The position numbers and the translations under genes were made by a program. The notes beneath the pieces are model-generated. The model saw nothing but the letters and a program-made list of their open reading frames with translations. It was not told where the DNA came from and searched no databases. 64,000 nucleotides of DNA from Bacillota bacterium (lineage in GTDB: Bacteria > Bacillota > Bacilli > Paenibacillales > NBRC-103111). Every line of letters starts with the position of its first letter. The first letter of the stretch is position 1. This document shows, piece by piece, positions 1 through 8,393 of this stretch. The stretch is from the NCBI GenBank assembly GCA_023386955.1, contig JAEWIS010000038.1, positions 186,001-250,000 on the forward strand, in the 5' to 3' direction.

Positions 1-1781
1 TTCATCAGGCCGGCGATGTTCTTCAGCACCGTAATTTGCGGTCCGATCTTGGCGCGGACGGCATCGTTCAACTGATAGTTGTTCTTCTTCAGCTCATCGA
101 AGAAAGCCTCCGGCAGGATGCCAAAGCAATTGTCCTGGTTGCGGATATTATAGACCGTGATGGTCTCCATACCCTTGTGGGCGTAGAAGGTGAATAAACG
201 CGACAATGTCTTGGCCCCGGTTTCCATCATCAGGCTGGACAGCTGCTGGTCCGCGGCCGCCACCTTGGACTGCTCGATAAGCTTTTGGGCGAAGGGCAGC
301 CGGTAATAGTTGGTTTCGGTCATCCACAGCTCGGCGGTTTTCCCGTTGCCCGGGCTGGCATAGCGGAAATGGTCCTGCCACGGGCCGGGGAACGGGGTCA
401 GATCACGGATCAGGGATTCGGTGGTATACAGGTATGCCCATTCCTCAGGCATAGTCATCACTTGGTTCGGGATAAAGTAGCTGCCCGGAACGGATTCATT
501 GATATTGGTGGGCTTGCGTATGCCGTCCAGCCGTCCAAGCGCATTGTAATAAATCTTGGTAGGCGAGGTATAGGAAGATGCAGAGCCTTGTCCGATATAG
601 GACTTCACCGGATCATAGCCGGTATAATAATGGCGGCTGTATCCCGCCTGATTGGACCAGATGCTGGTGCCGTTATCGTAGGGACGCTGATTGGAGAAGC
701 CGCTGATCACCCGCACACCGGGCAGGCCATTGGCCGGATCGGAGACAAAATCGGCAGTAATGGGCAGGAGTACCTCAATGCCGGTTACGGATTTGCCATC
801 CTTGGCGTAGGTCATCTCTTGGGCAAAGCCCCGTTTGGGCTCGTAATAATTGTCCATGTACATGTAATGGTGGCCGAAGGTATATTCGTTGTACACCTCG
901 AAGTCAAAGCCCGCATCAGCCTTTCCGACGGTACCCAGATCCTCTCTGACAATTTCGGACACAGTCCTGATGTACCGCATCCAGCCGCTAAGAGTTTCCT
1001 GGGAGGCAGGATTGGGGGTGCCGTCCTTAAACACCGGCCCGGAAAAAGGCTGGTACTTCAATTTCACCAGAGTGGCTGCCCCTTGGGGCAAATCATTGGG
1101 AAGCGGAGCGGATAAGGTGCATTTGCCTGTAGCAGCATCAACCTCTGTAATAATCGGGAACATAGCCGGTCCCATTCCCTTTAGTCCAGTGTAGAACGGT
1201 TTGATGTCCGCCGTTTTATCTACATAGATGACCCGGTCACCCTTCACGGCCTTTTTGGTGACGGTGGTTTTGACCTCCACGTTGGGGCTGGGCATACCCG
1301 AATTCATATTCAGGAGGATAAGAGGACGGATATTGTTGTTCTTCAAAGCGGTAAGCTGGGCCCGGAAGGCCTCACGGTAAACGGATTTGATTTTGGTTTC
1401 GTCATTGTAATCCAGGTTGGACCAGCCGATCTCCAGGCGGGCGGAGGTAATCCCTGCTTCTGCCATAACCGCAGCCGTCGCAGCAGCCTCCTCCTGTTTG
1501 ATGTTATTGAACACGACGCCTACGGTGTCCAGATAACGCCTGCTGTCCCAGGTATCCATATAGCTTCTCCAAGGGACGGTGAAATAGGAACGAATGCCGA
1601 AGGGAATTTCCTGCTGGAACGGGTCGATGTAAGCTCCTTCTAGTGTGGCCTTGTCCGTCATGCCATCCCAGCTGCCCTGGAGGCCCGTGGTTGCGGCTCC
1701 GGCGGCTTTGGAGACTGGCTGAAACGGTGTTCCCAACAAAGCCAACAGGACAACGAAGATGGTCAGGCGCCTTTTAATCAA
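1..1781 (-). CDS. Secreted clan GH-A-like glycoside hydrolase, 3' end outside window
   Basis: Reading the minus strand from a TTG at 1781 gives 593 uninterrupted codons to the window edge. A GGAGGG ribosome site lies seven bases upstream of the TTG, which decides the start. Residues 1-28 form a signal peptide (Lys/Arg-rich start, hydrophobic stretch, Ala-rich cleavage region), so the protein is probably exported. The body looks like a beta/alpha barrel glycosidase: DFEVYNEYTFG puts an Asn-Glu pair at 298-299 (possible acid/base), and ELWMTETNYYR puts a Glu at 489 (possible nucleophile), the clan GH-A pattern. The gap between the two glutamates is longer than usual for the clan, so there may be an inserted domain. 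I cannot name the GH family or substrate. It stands alone behind the dps terminator. The fold and catalytic residues are inference; the reading frame is clear. Confidence 0.7.
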   Translation of the reverse strand, partial: MIKRRLTIFVVLLALLGTPFQPVSKAAGAATTGLQGSWDGMTDKATLEGAYIDPFQQEIPFGIRSYFTVPWRSYMDTWDSRRYLDTVGVVFNNIKQEEAAATAAVMAEAGITSARLEIGWSNLDYNDETKIKSVYREAFRAQLTALKNNNIRPLILLNMNSGMPSPNVEVKTTVTKKAVKGDRVIYVDKTADIKPFYTGLKGMGPAMFPIITEVDAATGKCTLSAPLPNDLPQGAATLVKLKYQPFSGPVFKDGTPNPASQETLSGWMRYIRTVSEIVREDLGTVGKADAGFDFEVYNEYTFGHHYMYMDNYYEPKRGFAQEMTYAKDGKSVTGIEVLLPITADFVSDPANGLPGVRVISGFSNQRPYDNGTSIWSNQAGYSRHYYTGYDPVKSYIGQGSASSYTSPTKIYYNALGRLDGIRKPTNINESVPGSYFIPNQVMTMPEEWAYLYTTESLIRDLTPFPGPWQDHFRYASPGNGKTAELWMTETNYYRLPFAQKLIEQSKVAAADQQLSSLMMETGAKTLSRLFTFYAHKGMETITVYNIRNQDNCFGILPEAFFDELKKNNYQLNDAVRAKIGPQITVLKNIAGLM

Positions 1782-1904
1782 ATGAATACCCTCCTGGAGA
1801 TGGAAGTTACCTGTGTCGAATTTGTGTCGAATCTTGATGAATTACAGGGAACTAACTCTACTTATGTCGAATTACATGCTTATTATATGCTTTCCATCAA
1901 ATGC

Positions 1905-1942
1905 AAAAAAAGAGACGCCGGGACCATTTCCCAAGCGTCTCT
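1905..1942 (-). terminator. Rho-independent terminator after dps
   Basis: An 8-bp stem (AGAGACGC at 1911-1918 with GCGTCTCT at 1935-1942) is followed on the minus strand by a run of T. It lies between the dps stop and the start of the secreted hydrolase, so it separates the two units. Confidence 0.8.
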
Positions 1943-1999
1943 TCCCTTCCCCCAAGCCCACTTTCATAACGAAGGGGTTGTTCCTTATAATATCCGTTT

Positions 2000-2449
2000 T
2001 TAGCCTATGAAGGATTTAAGCATCCACACATGCTTTTCCAGTGCGGTATGCATACCGATAAACATATCCACCGTGCTTTCGTCTTCCGCGGCCTCGGCTG
2101 CTTTGATGCCTTCCTGGAGTTCCCCGATCACCGCGCCAAAATCGGCCGTCAGCGCTTTGACCATTGCCTCAGCGCTTTCGTTGCCGGCCGCTTCCTTGAC
2201 AGTGGATTGGGCCAGGTAGTCTTTCATGGTGGACAGCGGCTTGCCGCCGATAGCCAATACTCTTTCCGCCAGATCATCGATATATTGAGCCGCCTCGCCG
2301 TACAGCTCCTCGAACTTCGTATGGAGGGTAAAGAACTGATTTCCCTTGACGAACCAGTGGTAATGATGAAGCTTCACATACAAAACGCTCCAATTGGAAA
2401 TTTGCTTATTCAGGACCTCTGTCACACTCATAACGGTTTGCTGTGCCAT
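2000..2449 (-). CDS. dps: Dps-family mini-ferritin
   Basis: A 149-residue protein of the usual Dps length. The segment LHHYHWFVKGNQFFTLH carries the conserved histidines, and FEELYGEAAQYIDDLAERV carries the acidic residues, of the inter-subunit ferroxidase site. Dps dodecamers oxidise Fe(II) with peroxide, store the iron and often protect DNA in the cytoplasm. The frame stays open 14 codons further upstream, but the ATG at 2449 has GGGAGG seven bases before it, so I start there. It is a single gene with its own terminator, divergent from the MraY-like gene. I looked for a PerR box upstream and saw none. Confidence 0.9.
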   Translation of the reverse strand: MAQQTVMSVTEVLNKQISNWSVLYVKLHHYHWFVKGNQFFTLHTKFEELYGEAAQYIDDLAERVLAIGGKPLSTMKDYLAQSTVKEAAGNESAEAMVKALTADFGAVIGELQEGIKAAEAAEDESTVDMFIGMHTALEKHVWMLKSFIG

Positions 2450-2546
2450 TTTCAGGCCTCCCATATAGATTTTGGCGTTGTTTGCTTTCACCTAATGAGA
2501 ATGCCCCTGCTTCGGTGTTCTATGCATAAGCTGCCGGCTCGGATTG

Positions 2547-2575
2547 TTGCATTCAATTGGAAATACCGGTATATT
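2547..2575 (+). promoter_or_regulatory. Candidate sigma-A promoter with overlapping palindrome
   Basis: TTGCAT at 2547-2552 and TATATT at 2570-2575 are separated by 17 bp, upstream of the MraY-like gene. The perfect palindrome ATACCGGTAT (2563-2572) overlaps the -10 box and could be an operator. This is pattern matching only. Confidence 0.4.
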
Positions 2576-2640
2576 TGTCCTATCCTGTGCATATACATCT
2601 TGATCAAAAGGATACAGAAATCCCAAAGGAGAGCATATCC

Positions 2641-3597
2641 ATGGCTGCTTCCCTCTTAAGCCTGTCTACCTTCTCGTTTTTGCTGGTGACGCTGTTTACA
2701 CCGGTCCTGATCTGGGGGCTGCGGACGCTGCGCCTGACCCAGCCGATCCGTGCCGAGCTTCCTCCCGATCACCAGGCCAAACGCGGGACTCCCCTGATGG
2801 CGGGTATGATTCTTCTGGTTGGAGTGGCGGTTTCTATCATCTCCTACCCCAAGCCGCTGGTCATATTCCTGGGAGGCACCTTCCTGCTGTTCAGCTTGAT
2901 CGGGTTTGCGGATGACTTCAAAAAAGCCGCATTCCAGGACCCCAACGGGATTTCCGGAAAAACCAAGCTTGTGTTCCAATTCACGTTTACCGCGGCGCTC
3001 TTGTTTCTGCTAATGAGATTCTTTAACGCCAGCCCGGAGCTGAACCTGACCCAGACCTTGTCCATCGGCTTTCCGCTTCTGCTTTATTTGGGCGTGATGA
3101 TGCTCTTTATTGTGGGAACCGCCAATGCCATCAATTTCACCGACGGTCTGGATGGGCTCCTGATTAACGTCTCCATCCCTACATACTTCTTTTTCTTCCT
3201 GATTTCCGACCATACGGAGGTAAAGATGTTCTCCCTGGTCATGATCGGATGCCTGCTGGGACTTCTGATCTATAACCTTTATCCGGCCCGGGCATTTATG
3301 GGAGATACCGGTTCTCTCGCCATCGGGGGCTCCTTATCTTTCCTCGCCGTTCTGGAAAAGGTGGAGATCCTGATTCCCATCTTGTTCTCCGTTTATCTGG
3401 CGGAGCAAATTTCAGTTATTCTCCAGGTCTGGTATTACAAAAAAACCAAGCTGCGTCTCTTCCGCATGGCGCCGATCCACTATCATTTCAGTTTAAAATA
3501 CGGTTGGTCAGAAAATAAAATTGTCATGGTATTCGGCTTCATCTCCTGGGCCTCGGCCTTCCTGAGCTGGCTGTACTGGTATTTCTTCCTGCATTGA
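2641..3597 (+). CDS. MraY-type polyprenyl-phosphate phospho-sugar transferase, stand-alone copy
   Basis: A 318-residue integral membrane protein with about ten hydrophobic segments. It has the landmark motifs of the MraY/WecA superfamily: HQAKRGTPLMAG near the start, FADDFKK (catalytic Asp pair), NAINFTDGLDGL, FMGDTGSL, and APIHYHFSLKYGWSE, which matches the MraY-type histidine motif rather than WecA. MraY moves phospho-MurNAc-pentapeptide from UDP onto undecaprenyl phosphate to make lipid I. The start at 2641 has GGAG nine bases upstream; an upstream in-frame ATG lacks one. MraY is normally inside the mur-fts cluster, but no mur gene is near, so this is either a paralog or a relocated copy. 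I leave the symbol empty because the window cannot tell which. Confidence 0.8.
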   Translation: MAASLLSLSTFSFLLVTLFTPVLIWGLRTLRLTQPIRAELPPDHQAKRGTPLMAGMILLVGVAVSIISYPKPLVIFLGGTFLLFSLIGFADDFKKAAFQDPNGISGKTKLVFQFTFTAALLFLLMRFFNASPELNLTQTLSIGFPLLLYLGVMMLFIVGTANAINFTDGLDGLLINVSIPTYFFFFLISDHTEVKMFSLVMIGCLLGLLIYNLYPARAFMGDTGSLAIGGSLSFLAVLEKVEILIPILFSVYLAEQISVILQVWYYKKTKLRLFRMAPIHYHFSLKYGWSENKIVMVFGFISWASAFLSWLYWYFFLH

Positions 3598-3612
3598 GTG
3601 TGCAAAATAAAG

Positions 3613-3647
3613 AGGCTGAACCTGGTACAATCCGGTTCAGCCTTTTT
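3613..3647 (+). terminator. Rho-independent terminator, probably bidirectional
   Basis: A perfect 10-bp stem (3613-3622 with 3634-3643, AGGCTGAACC/GGTTCAGCCT) with a T run on the plus strand and a weaker T-rich tail on the minus strand. It sits between the convergent MraY-like and HTH-regulator genes. Confidence 0.85.
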
Positions 3648-3657
3648 GTTGTTCATG

Positions 3658-4641
3658 CTATTCCGTTTCCCATACCACGTTGCCTGTTAAGGAGAGATCG
3701 TACCCGCGGATGGAGGACAGCTCGCTCCGGAAGGACTCCGAGCGCAGGATGCCCAGCACCGTCTCTACCCATTCCATATTGGCGGGTTTCTTGATCATGA
3801 CCAGATCGTAGCGCTCCCGGATCAGCGGGATAAAATCCACATTGACCATAGCCGCGGCTTTCTCGATCCCCACTCCGGCATCCGCTTGTCCGGTGGCTAC
3901 CTTGCCGGCCACCCCCAGATGGCTGGATTCCTCCGTCTCATACCCTGCGATAGCAAAACGGGAAATGCCCTTCAACCGCATCTGCTCATCCAGCAGTACG
4001 CGGGCGCCCGAGCCCTTCTCCCGGTTAACGATCCGTACTTCGGGACGGGTGAGATCCTCCCACGCTGTTATCCCCTTGGGATTGCCCTGGGCCACATACA
4101 GACCTGCATTACGGTAAGCTAGGTTTACCACCACGTAGGAATAACCCATCAACAGCCTGCGGATATAGGGAATATTGTACTCCCCCGTGTCCCCGTCAAA
4201 CAGGTGGGTGCTGACGATATCCGCCTCCCCGTGGTACATGGACACCAGACTGTCCATACTTCCCACAAAAGACCGGAGCGGCCTTACGTTCCGGTTCTGC
4301 TTCTCGATATATTTGGCCAGAATATCCAGAATGGAATCCTGCCCGGTAATGACCAAGGGCTTCAGCGCGGAGCTTAGCCCAGGCGAAGGTGACATCACCA
4401 TTGGGGAAATATATGCAAGGTTTGGCGTTTCCTCCGCAGGAGCAGGGGAGGCCGCCGGACGGACACGCCCCCCTTTGGCACGGGATTTATATGCCTCCAG
4501 GTCGGAGGCATCCACGCGCATCTGCTTGCCTACCCGGTAGGACGGCAGCTCGCCTTTTTTGATCAAATCATAAACGGTCAGCTTGGAGACCCGAAGCAGC
4601 TTCGCAATCTCCTCAGTCGTATAAGAAATCTCCTCTGACAT
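3658..4641 (-). CDS. One-component regulator: excisionase-type HTH fused to a periplasmic-binding-protein-like domain
   Basis: A 327-residue cytoplasmic protein. Residues 1-55 (YTTEEIAKLLRVSKLTVYDL through VGKQMRVDASDLEAYK) are a MerR/excisionase-type helix-turn-helix. A Pro/Ala-rich linker follows. From about residue 90 the sequence resembles the PBP-like ligand domain (PF12727 type) found in molybdate- or molybdopterin-related regulators, including DADIGI-like DAGVGIEKAA and REKGSGARVLLDEQ. There is no signal peptide, so the binding domain acts inside the cell as a sensor. GGAGG six bases before the ATG at 4641 sets the start over a longer frame. No molybdate transporter or cofactor gene lies nearby, so the ligand is unknown. 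Confidence 0.75.
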   Translation of the reverse strand: MSEEISYTTEEIAKLLRVSKLTVYDLIKKGELPSYRVGKQMRVDASDLEAYKSRAKGGRVRPAASPAPAEETPNLAYISPMVMSPSPGLSSALKPLVITGQDSILDILAKYIEKQNRNVRPLRSFVGSMDSLVSMYHGEADIVSTHLFDGDTGEYNIPYIRRLLMGYSYVVVNLAYRNAGLYVAQGNPKGITAWEDLTRPEVRIVNREKGSGARVLLDEQMRLKGISRFAIAGYETEESSHLGVAGKVATGQADAGVGIEKAAAMVNVDFIPLIRERYDLVMIKKPANMEWVETVLGILRSESFRSELSSIRGYDLSLTGNVVWETE

Positions 4642-4815
4642 AAACAACCTCCAGCCGGAATCTTCCTTCATCTTACTCTGTCCCGGCGCTTTTTTCAATT
4701 GAGCGCCCATTCCCCAGCGGCTGACAGCCCGGATAAATCACAGATGCCGTGGGAAAATAATTACGGCTCCTTGGCGGCGTTCAAGGAAGCAACGCCATAA
4801 CCGGGAGGACAAGCC

Positions 4816-5550
4816 ATGAAACGAGTCACCTTGGGCATTCTGGCGGCTGTGCTGCTTTTGGCCGGTTCCGTGCTGCGGCTGGAGCTGACGGATTGGAACC
4901 GAAGCCGCCAAATGGCCGCCTCCGGGATCAGGCTGACACCGGCTGAGGCCTTGATGGACAGGGAGGTGCGCAGCCGGTTCCCGCAAAAAACCACAATCGG
5001 CCTGCCGGACGGTGAATCCGGGGCCAGGCTCACCACCGCCTCCTCCCACCCTTTTCCGGGGGGCTATGCCCGTTTCCTGACGCTCTGTTACCGGGTATTC
5101 GGCTGCACGATGGAACCGCCGGTGCTTGCTGTGCAGATTCTGCAAAACGCGATGAACGCCTTGTCGCTGCTCCTGCTGATGGCCATCATCCGTATCATGG
5201 TGAACCAGCCGTGGCTGGCACTGGCTGCAGGCAGCTTATATTTCCTCCATCCTGCCATTATCCGCTCCTCTTCGGGCTTTAATAGCGAAGCCTTGTATAC
5301 CTGCACCACCATATTGCTTGTTTACTGTGCCGTCTCATTTTTTACGGATGCTTCGCCCACTCCCCGGCGTTCCATAGCCTATGGCTGCGGCTTGGGGGTA
5401 GGGATCGCCATGCACCCTCTCCTGTTGGGGTATGGATTTCTGTTCGCATCCGTTGCAGGGATGCAATGCTTCTTAAGCAGCCGCAGAGTGCTGCAATACG
5501 TCCTGATGGTGGGCATTTGCATGATGGTGCTTTGTGCTGTATGGCTTTGA
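4816..5550 (+). CDS. Membrane protein resembling the N-terminal part of a GT39/ArnT-like glycosyltransferase
   Basis: A 244-residue protein with an N-terminal membrane anchor (residues 5-22), a soluble stretch to about 95, then roughly four membrane segments. The phrase order (polar loop with SSHPFPGGYARF, AVQILQNAMNALSLLLL, SLYFLHPAIIRSSSGFNSEALYT) is like the first half of GT-C fold enzymes of the PMT/ArnT type, which use polyprenyl-linked sugars. Those enzymes are about twice as long. Here the frame closes early and I find no continuation in the DNA after the stop, so it is either a naturally short relative or a decayed gene. GGGAGG lies upstream of the ATG. The glycosyltransferase link is weak. 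Confidence 0.55.
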   Translation: MKRVTLGILAAVLLLAGSVLRLELTDWNRSRQMAASGIRLTPAEALMDREVRSRFPQKTTIGLPDGESGARLTTASSHPFPGGYARFLTLCYRVFGCTMEPPVLAVQILQNAMNALSLLLLMAIIRIMVNQPWLALAAGSLYFLHPAIIRSSSGFNSEALYTCTTILLVYCAVSFFTDASPTPRRSIAYGCGLGVGIAMHPLLLGYGFLFASVAGMQCFLSSRRVLQYVLMVGICMMVLCAVWL

Positions 5551-5695
5551 AGGAGAGATCAGCTGCATTCCATCAACCCGGGATCTTCAAATTTGGCGTT
5601 TAGGCGCTTATAATGGGAGCAAGCGGACAGGGGGCTCCTATGGCGCTTCGCGCGAACCCCTTAATCCCAACGCCATCACGAACGGAGAATGTGAC

Positions 5696-6397
5696 ATGCG
5701 GCTATACATCATCCGCCATGCGGACCCGGATTATCCCAACAATACCATTACCCCAGCCGGACATTTGGAGGCGCAGGCACTGGCCAAACGAATGGCCACT
5801 CACGGTCTGGACCGGATTTACGCTTCGCCCATGGGCAGAGCCCAAGACACCATGCGCTACACAGCGGAAGCTTTGGGAATGACTCATGAGGTGGAGGAAT
5901 GGACGCAGGAGCTCAGCCTGAAGCTGGAGGAAACTCCTTACGGACGTTTGTCCCATTGGGATCTGCCCGGCGAAGTGATCCGGTCCGGCGAGCGGATGCC
6001 CACTTCCGAGAACTGGCATGAGATCTCGTATTACCATGGGACCCCCAGCCGGGAAACCTTCGAAAAGCTGCAGGCCTTCTCAGACGAGTTCCTGAAACGG
6101 CAGGGCTTTGAGCGGGTAGGCGGACGTTACCGGATCCTGAAGAAAACCCAGGACCGGGTGGCCGTTTTTTGCCACGGCGGCTTCGGTCTGACCTGGCTGG
6201 CCCATCTGCTGGAGATTCCCCTGTCCCTGGTTTGGGCCGGCTTCTGGATGCCGCCCAGCTCGGTGACCACCATTCTGTTCGACGAACGCTCCCAGGATTG
6301 GGCCACTCCCCGCTGCATCGGCTTCGGCGATGTGTCCCACCTCTACGAAGCAGGGCTGCCGGTGCGGCCGCGTGGGATTATTGCCAACTTCGATTGA
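5696..6397 (+). CDS. Histidine phosphatase family (phosphoglycerate-mutase-like) protein
   Basis: A 233-residue protein opening with LYIIRHADPDYP, where RH is the catalytic phospho-histidine motif of the branch-1 superfamily. IYASPMGRAQDTMRYTAEALG gives the second conserved Arg region, and VAVFCHGGFG the second catalytic His. Members remove phosphate from small metabolites or proteins; the substrate cannot be told here. The frame is open 54 codons further upstream, but the ATG at 5696 has GGAG eight bases before it and the RH motif falls at the expected distance from it. A strong terminator follows. Confidence 0.85.
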   Translation: MRLYIIRHADPDYPNNTITPAGHLEAQALAKRMATHGLDRIYASPMGRAQDTMRYTAEALGMTHEVEEWTQELSLKLEETPYGRLSHWDLPGEVIRSGERMPTSENWHEISYYHGTPSRETFEKLQAFSDEFLKRQGFERVGGRYRILKKTQDRVAVFCHGGFGLTWLAHLLEIPLSLVWAGFWMPPSSVTTILFDERSQDWATPRCIGFGDVSHLYEAGLPVRPRGIIANFD

Positions 6398-6412
6398 GAA
6401 AGTACATTAGGG

Positions 6413-6444
6413 CCGTGGCGGATAGATCTGCCACGGTTTTTTTT
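6413..6444 (+). terminator. Rho-independent terminator after the histidine phosphatase
   Basis: A 7-bp GC-rich stem (CCGTGGC 6413-6419 with GCCACGG 6430-6436) followed by eight T. Confidence 0.9.
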
Positions 6445-6464
6445 GGCGGAAGAGCTCTTCCTTC

Positions 6465-6650
6465 TTGCGGACCCTGGTTCCGTTATTTCCCCCAAAACAG
6501 GCTGTTCCTCACCGTAACGGACCCAGCAGCCGCTATATCCCACAAATCAGCAGGTTTCTGTGGCGCAGATGACAAATAAGGTCCCTACGGTCCACGAGAG
6601 TCCGCAAAAGTCCGATATTGGGCAAAATAACGTCCCTACAGTCCGTAACG
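6465..6650. repeat. Four-unit dyad repeat element, locus 1 (core GGACC)
   Basis: This fills much of the gap between two convergent genes. Units lie at 6465-6488 and 6513-6538 in one orientation, then 6574-6596 and 6625-6650 inverted. All four have edges like TAACGGAC and ...GTTATTT/GCTATAT; the shared core here is GGACC...GG. Unit starts are 48, 61 and 51 bp apart. The same layout with other cores occurs at five more loci in this window. No protein-coding signal is seen. Confidence 0.7.
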
Positions 6651-6688
6651 GTAACGGACTTTGCCCGGAACCCTCGCCTGACCAACAC

Positions 6689-6746
6689 AAAAAAAGGCAA
6701 CAGTTAGGGCTGCCGGGAACTTCTCCCTGCCTTCCCTTCTGTTACC
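6689..6746 (-). terminator. Rho-independent terminator after glgA
   Basis: On the minus strand GGTAACAG and CTGTTGCC (6739-6746 with 6696-6703) form an outer stem with an inner GGG/CCC stem, followed by seven T. It ends the glycogen operon. Confidence 0.8.
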
Positions 6747-6839
6747 TCCTGCTAACAAACGCTCAAGCCTCTCTATCTGCCTGCCTCCGGCTCTCCAGCC
6801 GGAATATGGGGCAATCTGCCGCGGGTATCCCCCGTCAGC

Positions 6840-8279
6840 TTACACGCCCAATACTTGCTTGTACAGCGATACATATTGTTTGGCCGATTGCTCCCAGCCA
6901 AAGTCCGTTTTGCTGATGTTTTTCACAATTGTGTTCCACGCCGCTTCGTCCTTGTAAGTTTCCAGCGCCCGTTTGATGGCAAACAGCATCTCATGGGCAT
7001 TGTACGCATAAAAGGTAAAGCCAGTGCCTTCACCGGTTGCCGCGTTGTAAGGGACTACCGTATCCTTCAGCCCTCCGCTTTCCCGCACTATCGGCACGGA
7101 ACGGTAGCGGAAGGCAATCAGCTGACCCAAGCCGCAGGGTTCGAACAGCGAAGGCATCAGGAACATATCCGACGCTGCATAAATCCGGCGGGACAAACCG
7201 TCGCTGAAGGTGATGTTGGCCGATACCTTGTCCGGATGCCAACAGGCCTTATCCTTGAACAGATGCTCAAAACGGCTTTCTCCCGTGCCCAGCACCACCA
7301 GCTGCAGCGGCAGCGATACGATTTCATCCATCACCGCTTGAATCAGGTCCAGCCCCTTCTGGTCCACCAGCCGGGATACTAACCCGATCATAGGAATACG
7401 TTCATCCACCGGAAGCCCCAGCTCCGCCTGGAGAGCGGATTTGTTGCGGCGTTTTTTGGACAGGGAGTTGCGGTACGGCTCTGCCAGATGGGAATCATTC
7501 ATTGGATCGAACAGTTCATTGTCCAGCCCGTTCAGAATACCTACCAGCCCGCCGTGAAGGCTCCGCTCCTGCAGCACACCCTCCATCCCCTCGCCGAAAA
7601 AGGTGGTTTTGATCTCCTCGGCATAGGTTTTGCTTACCGTGGTCACCTTGTCCGCATGGGTTAGCCCAGCCTTCATGCAATTGCCGTCCCCGTAATACTC
7701 AATGCCGTTGCCATCGCCGAACATGCCGTCATCAATACCCAGCAGATCCTGCATCAGCTTCCGGTTGTACCTGCCCTGATAGCGCAGATTATGTATGGTA
7801 AACACGGTTTTGATGTTGGCATAGAACGGATGGGCAGCATAATTGCGGCGCAGCAGATACGGAATCAGACCTGTCTGCCAGTCATGGCAGTGGATGATAT
7901 CCGGCTTGAAATCCAGATGCGGCAAGGCCTCCAGTACAGCACGGCTGAAATAAACAAACCGCTCGGCATCATCCCCATACCCGTAAAGCCCGCCGCGGCG
8001 GAAGTAGAATTCATTATCCACAAAATAATAGTGAATCCCGTTGACCTCCAGCTGCTGGATGCCGCAGTATTGGTTGCGCCAGCCCAGATACACGCTGAAG
8101 GTGCTGGCGGTTTCCATTTGCTCCCGGAAGTGTTCGGGAATGTCCGCATACTTGGGCAGGATTATCCGCACATCCACATTGTGGTGACGGAGGGAGGCGG
8201 GCAGCGAACCGATTACATCGGCCAGCCCTCCCGATTTAACGAATGGAACGGCTTCAGAAGCAGCGAATAAAATGTTCAT
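6840..8279 (-). CDS. glgA: Glycogen synthase (ADP-glucose type)
   Basis: A 479-residue GT5 enzyme that adds glucose from ADP-glucose to the non-reducing end of glycogen. The N-terminal KSGGLADV motif (ADP-glucose binding) is at residues 15-22. HDWQTGLIPYLL, the TVFTIHNLRYQG segment and the C-terminal FEPCGLGQLIAFRYRSVP motif with its catalytic Glu are all present. The start at 8279 places the protein exactly at the family N-terminus; a longer frame starts inside the leader. It is the last gene of glgB-C-D-A, 114 bp after glgD. No glgP follows, unlike the Bacillus operon. Confidence 0.97.
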   Translation of the reverse strand: MNILFAASEAVPFVKSGGLADVIGSLPASLRHHNVDVRIILPKYADIPEHFREQMETASTFSVYLGWRNQYCGIQQLEVNGIHYYFVDNEFYFRRGGLYGYGDDAERFVYFSRAVLEALPHLDFKPDIIHCHDWQTGLIPYLLRRNYAAHPFYANIKTVFTIHNLRYQGRYNRKLMQDLLGIDDGMFGDGNGIEYYGDGNCMKAGLTHADKVTTVSKTYAEEIKTTFFGEGMEGVLQERSLHGGLVGILNGLDNELFDPMNDSHLAEPYRNSLSKKRRNKSALQAELGLPVDERIPMIGLVSRLVDQKGLDLIQAVMDEIVSLPLQLVVLGTGESRFEHLFKDKACWHPDKVSANITFSDGLSRRIYAASDMFLMPSLFEPCGLGQLIAFRYRSVPIVRESGGLKDTVVPYNAATGEGTGFTFYAYNAHEMLFAIKRALETYKDEAAWNTIVKNISKTDFGWEQSAKQYVSLYKQVLGV

Positions 8280-8393
8280 GCGTGTATAGTCCCTCCAGTC
8301 CCCTAGATTATTATTCACCCGGTTTCATTCCTTACCGGAAAAGACATGTCTTGGATGCTCAAACACGTTTTGTCGGCCTCGCCAGAAAGCCGT

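Noticed and set aside
285..1115. A 276-codon plus-strand frame in the first 1.8 kb
   Set aside because: Its translation has no motif, while the minus strand carries a continuous secreted hydrolase from a TTG start.
5551..5695. Continuation of the GT-C-like membrane protein in another frame (frameshift)
   Set aside because: No hydrophobic segments are encoded in any frame here, so a simple frameshift does not explain the short length.
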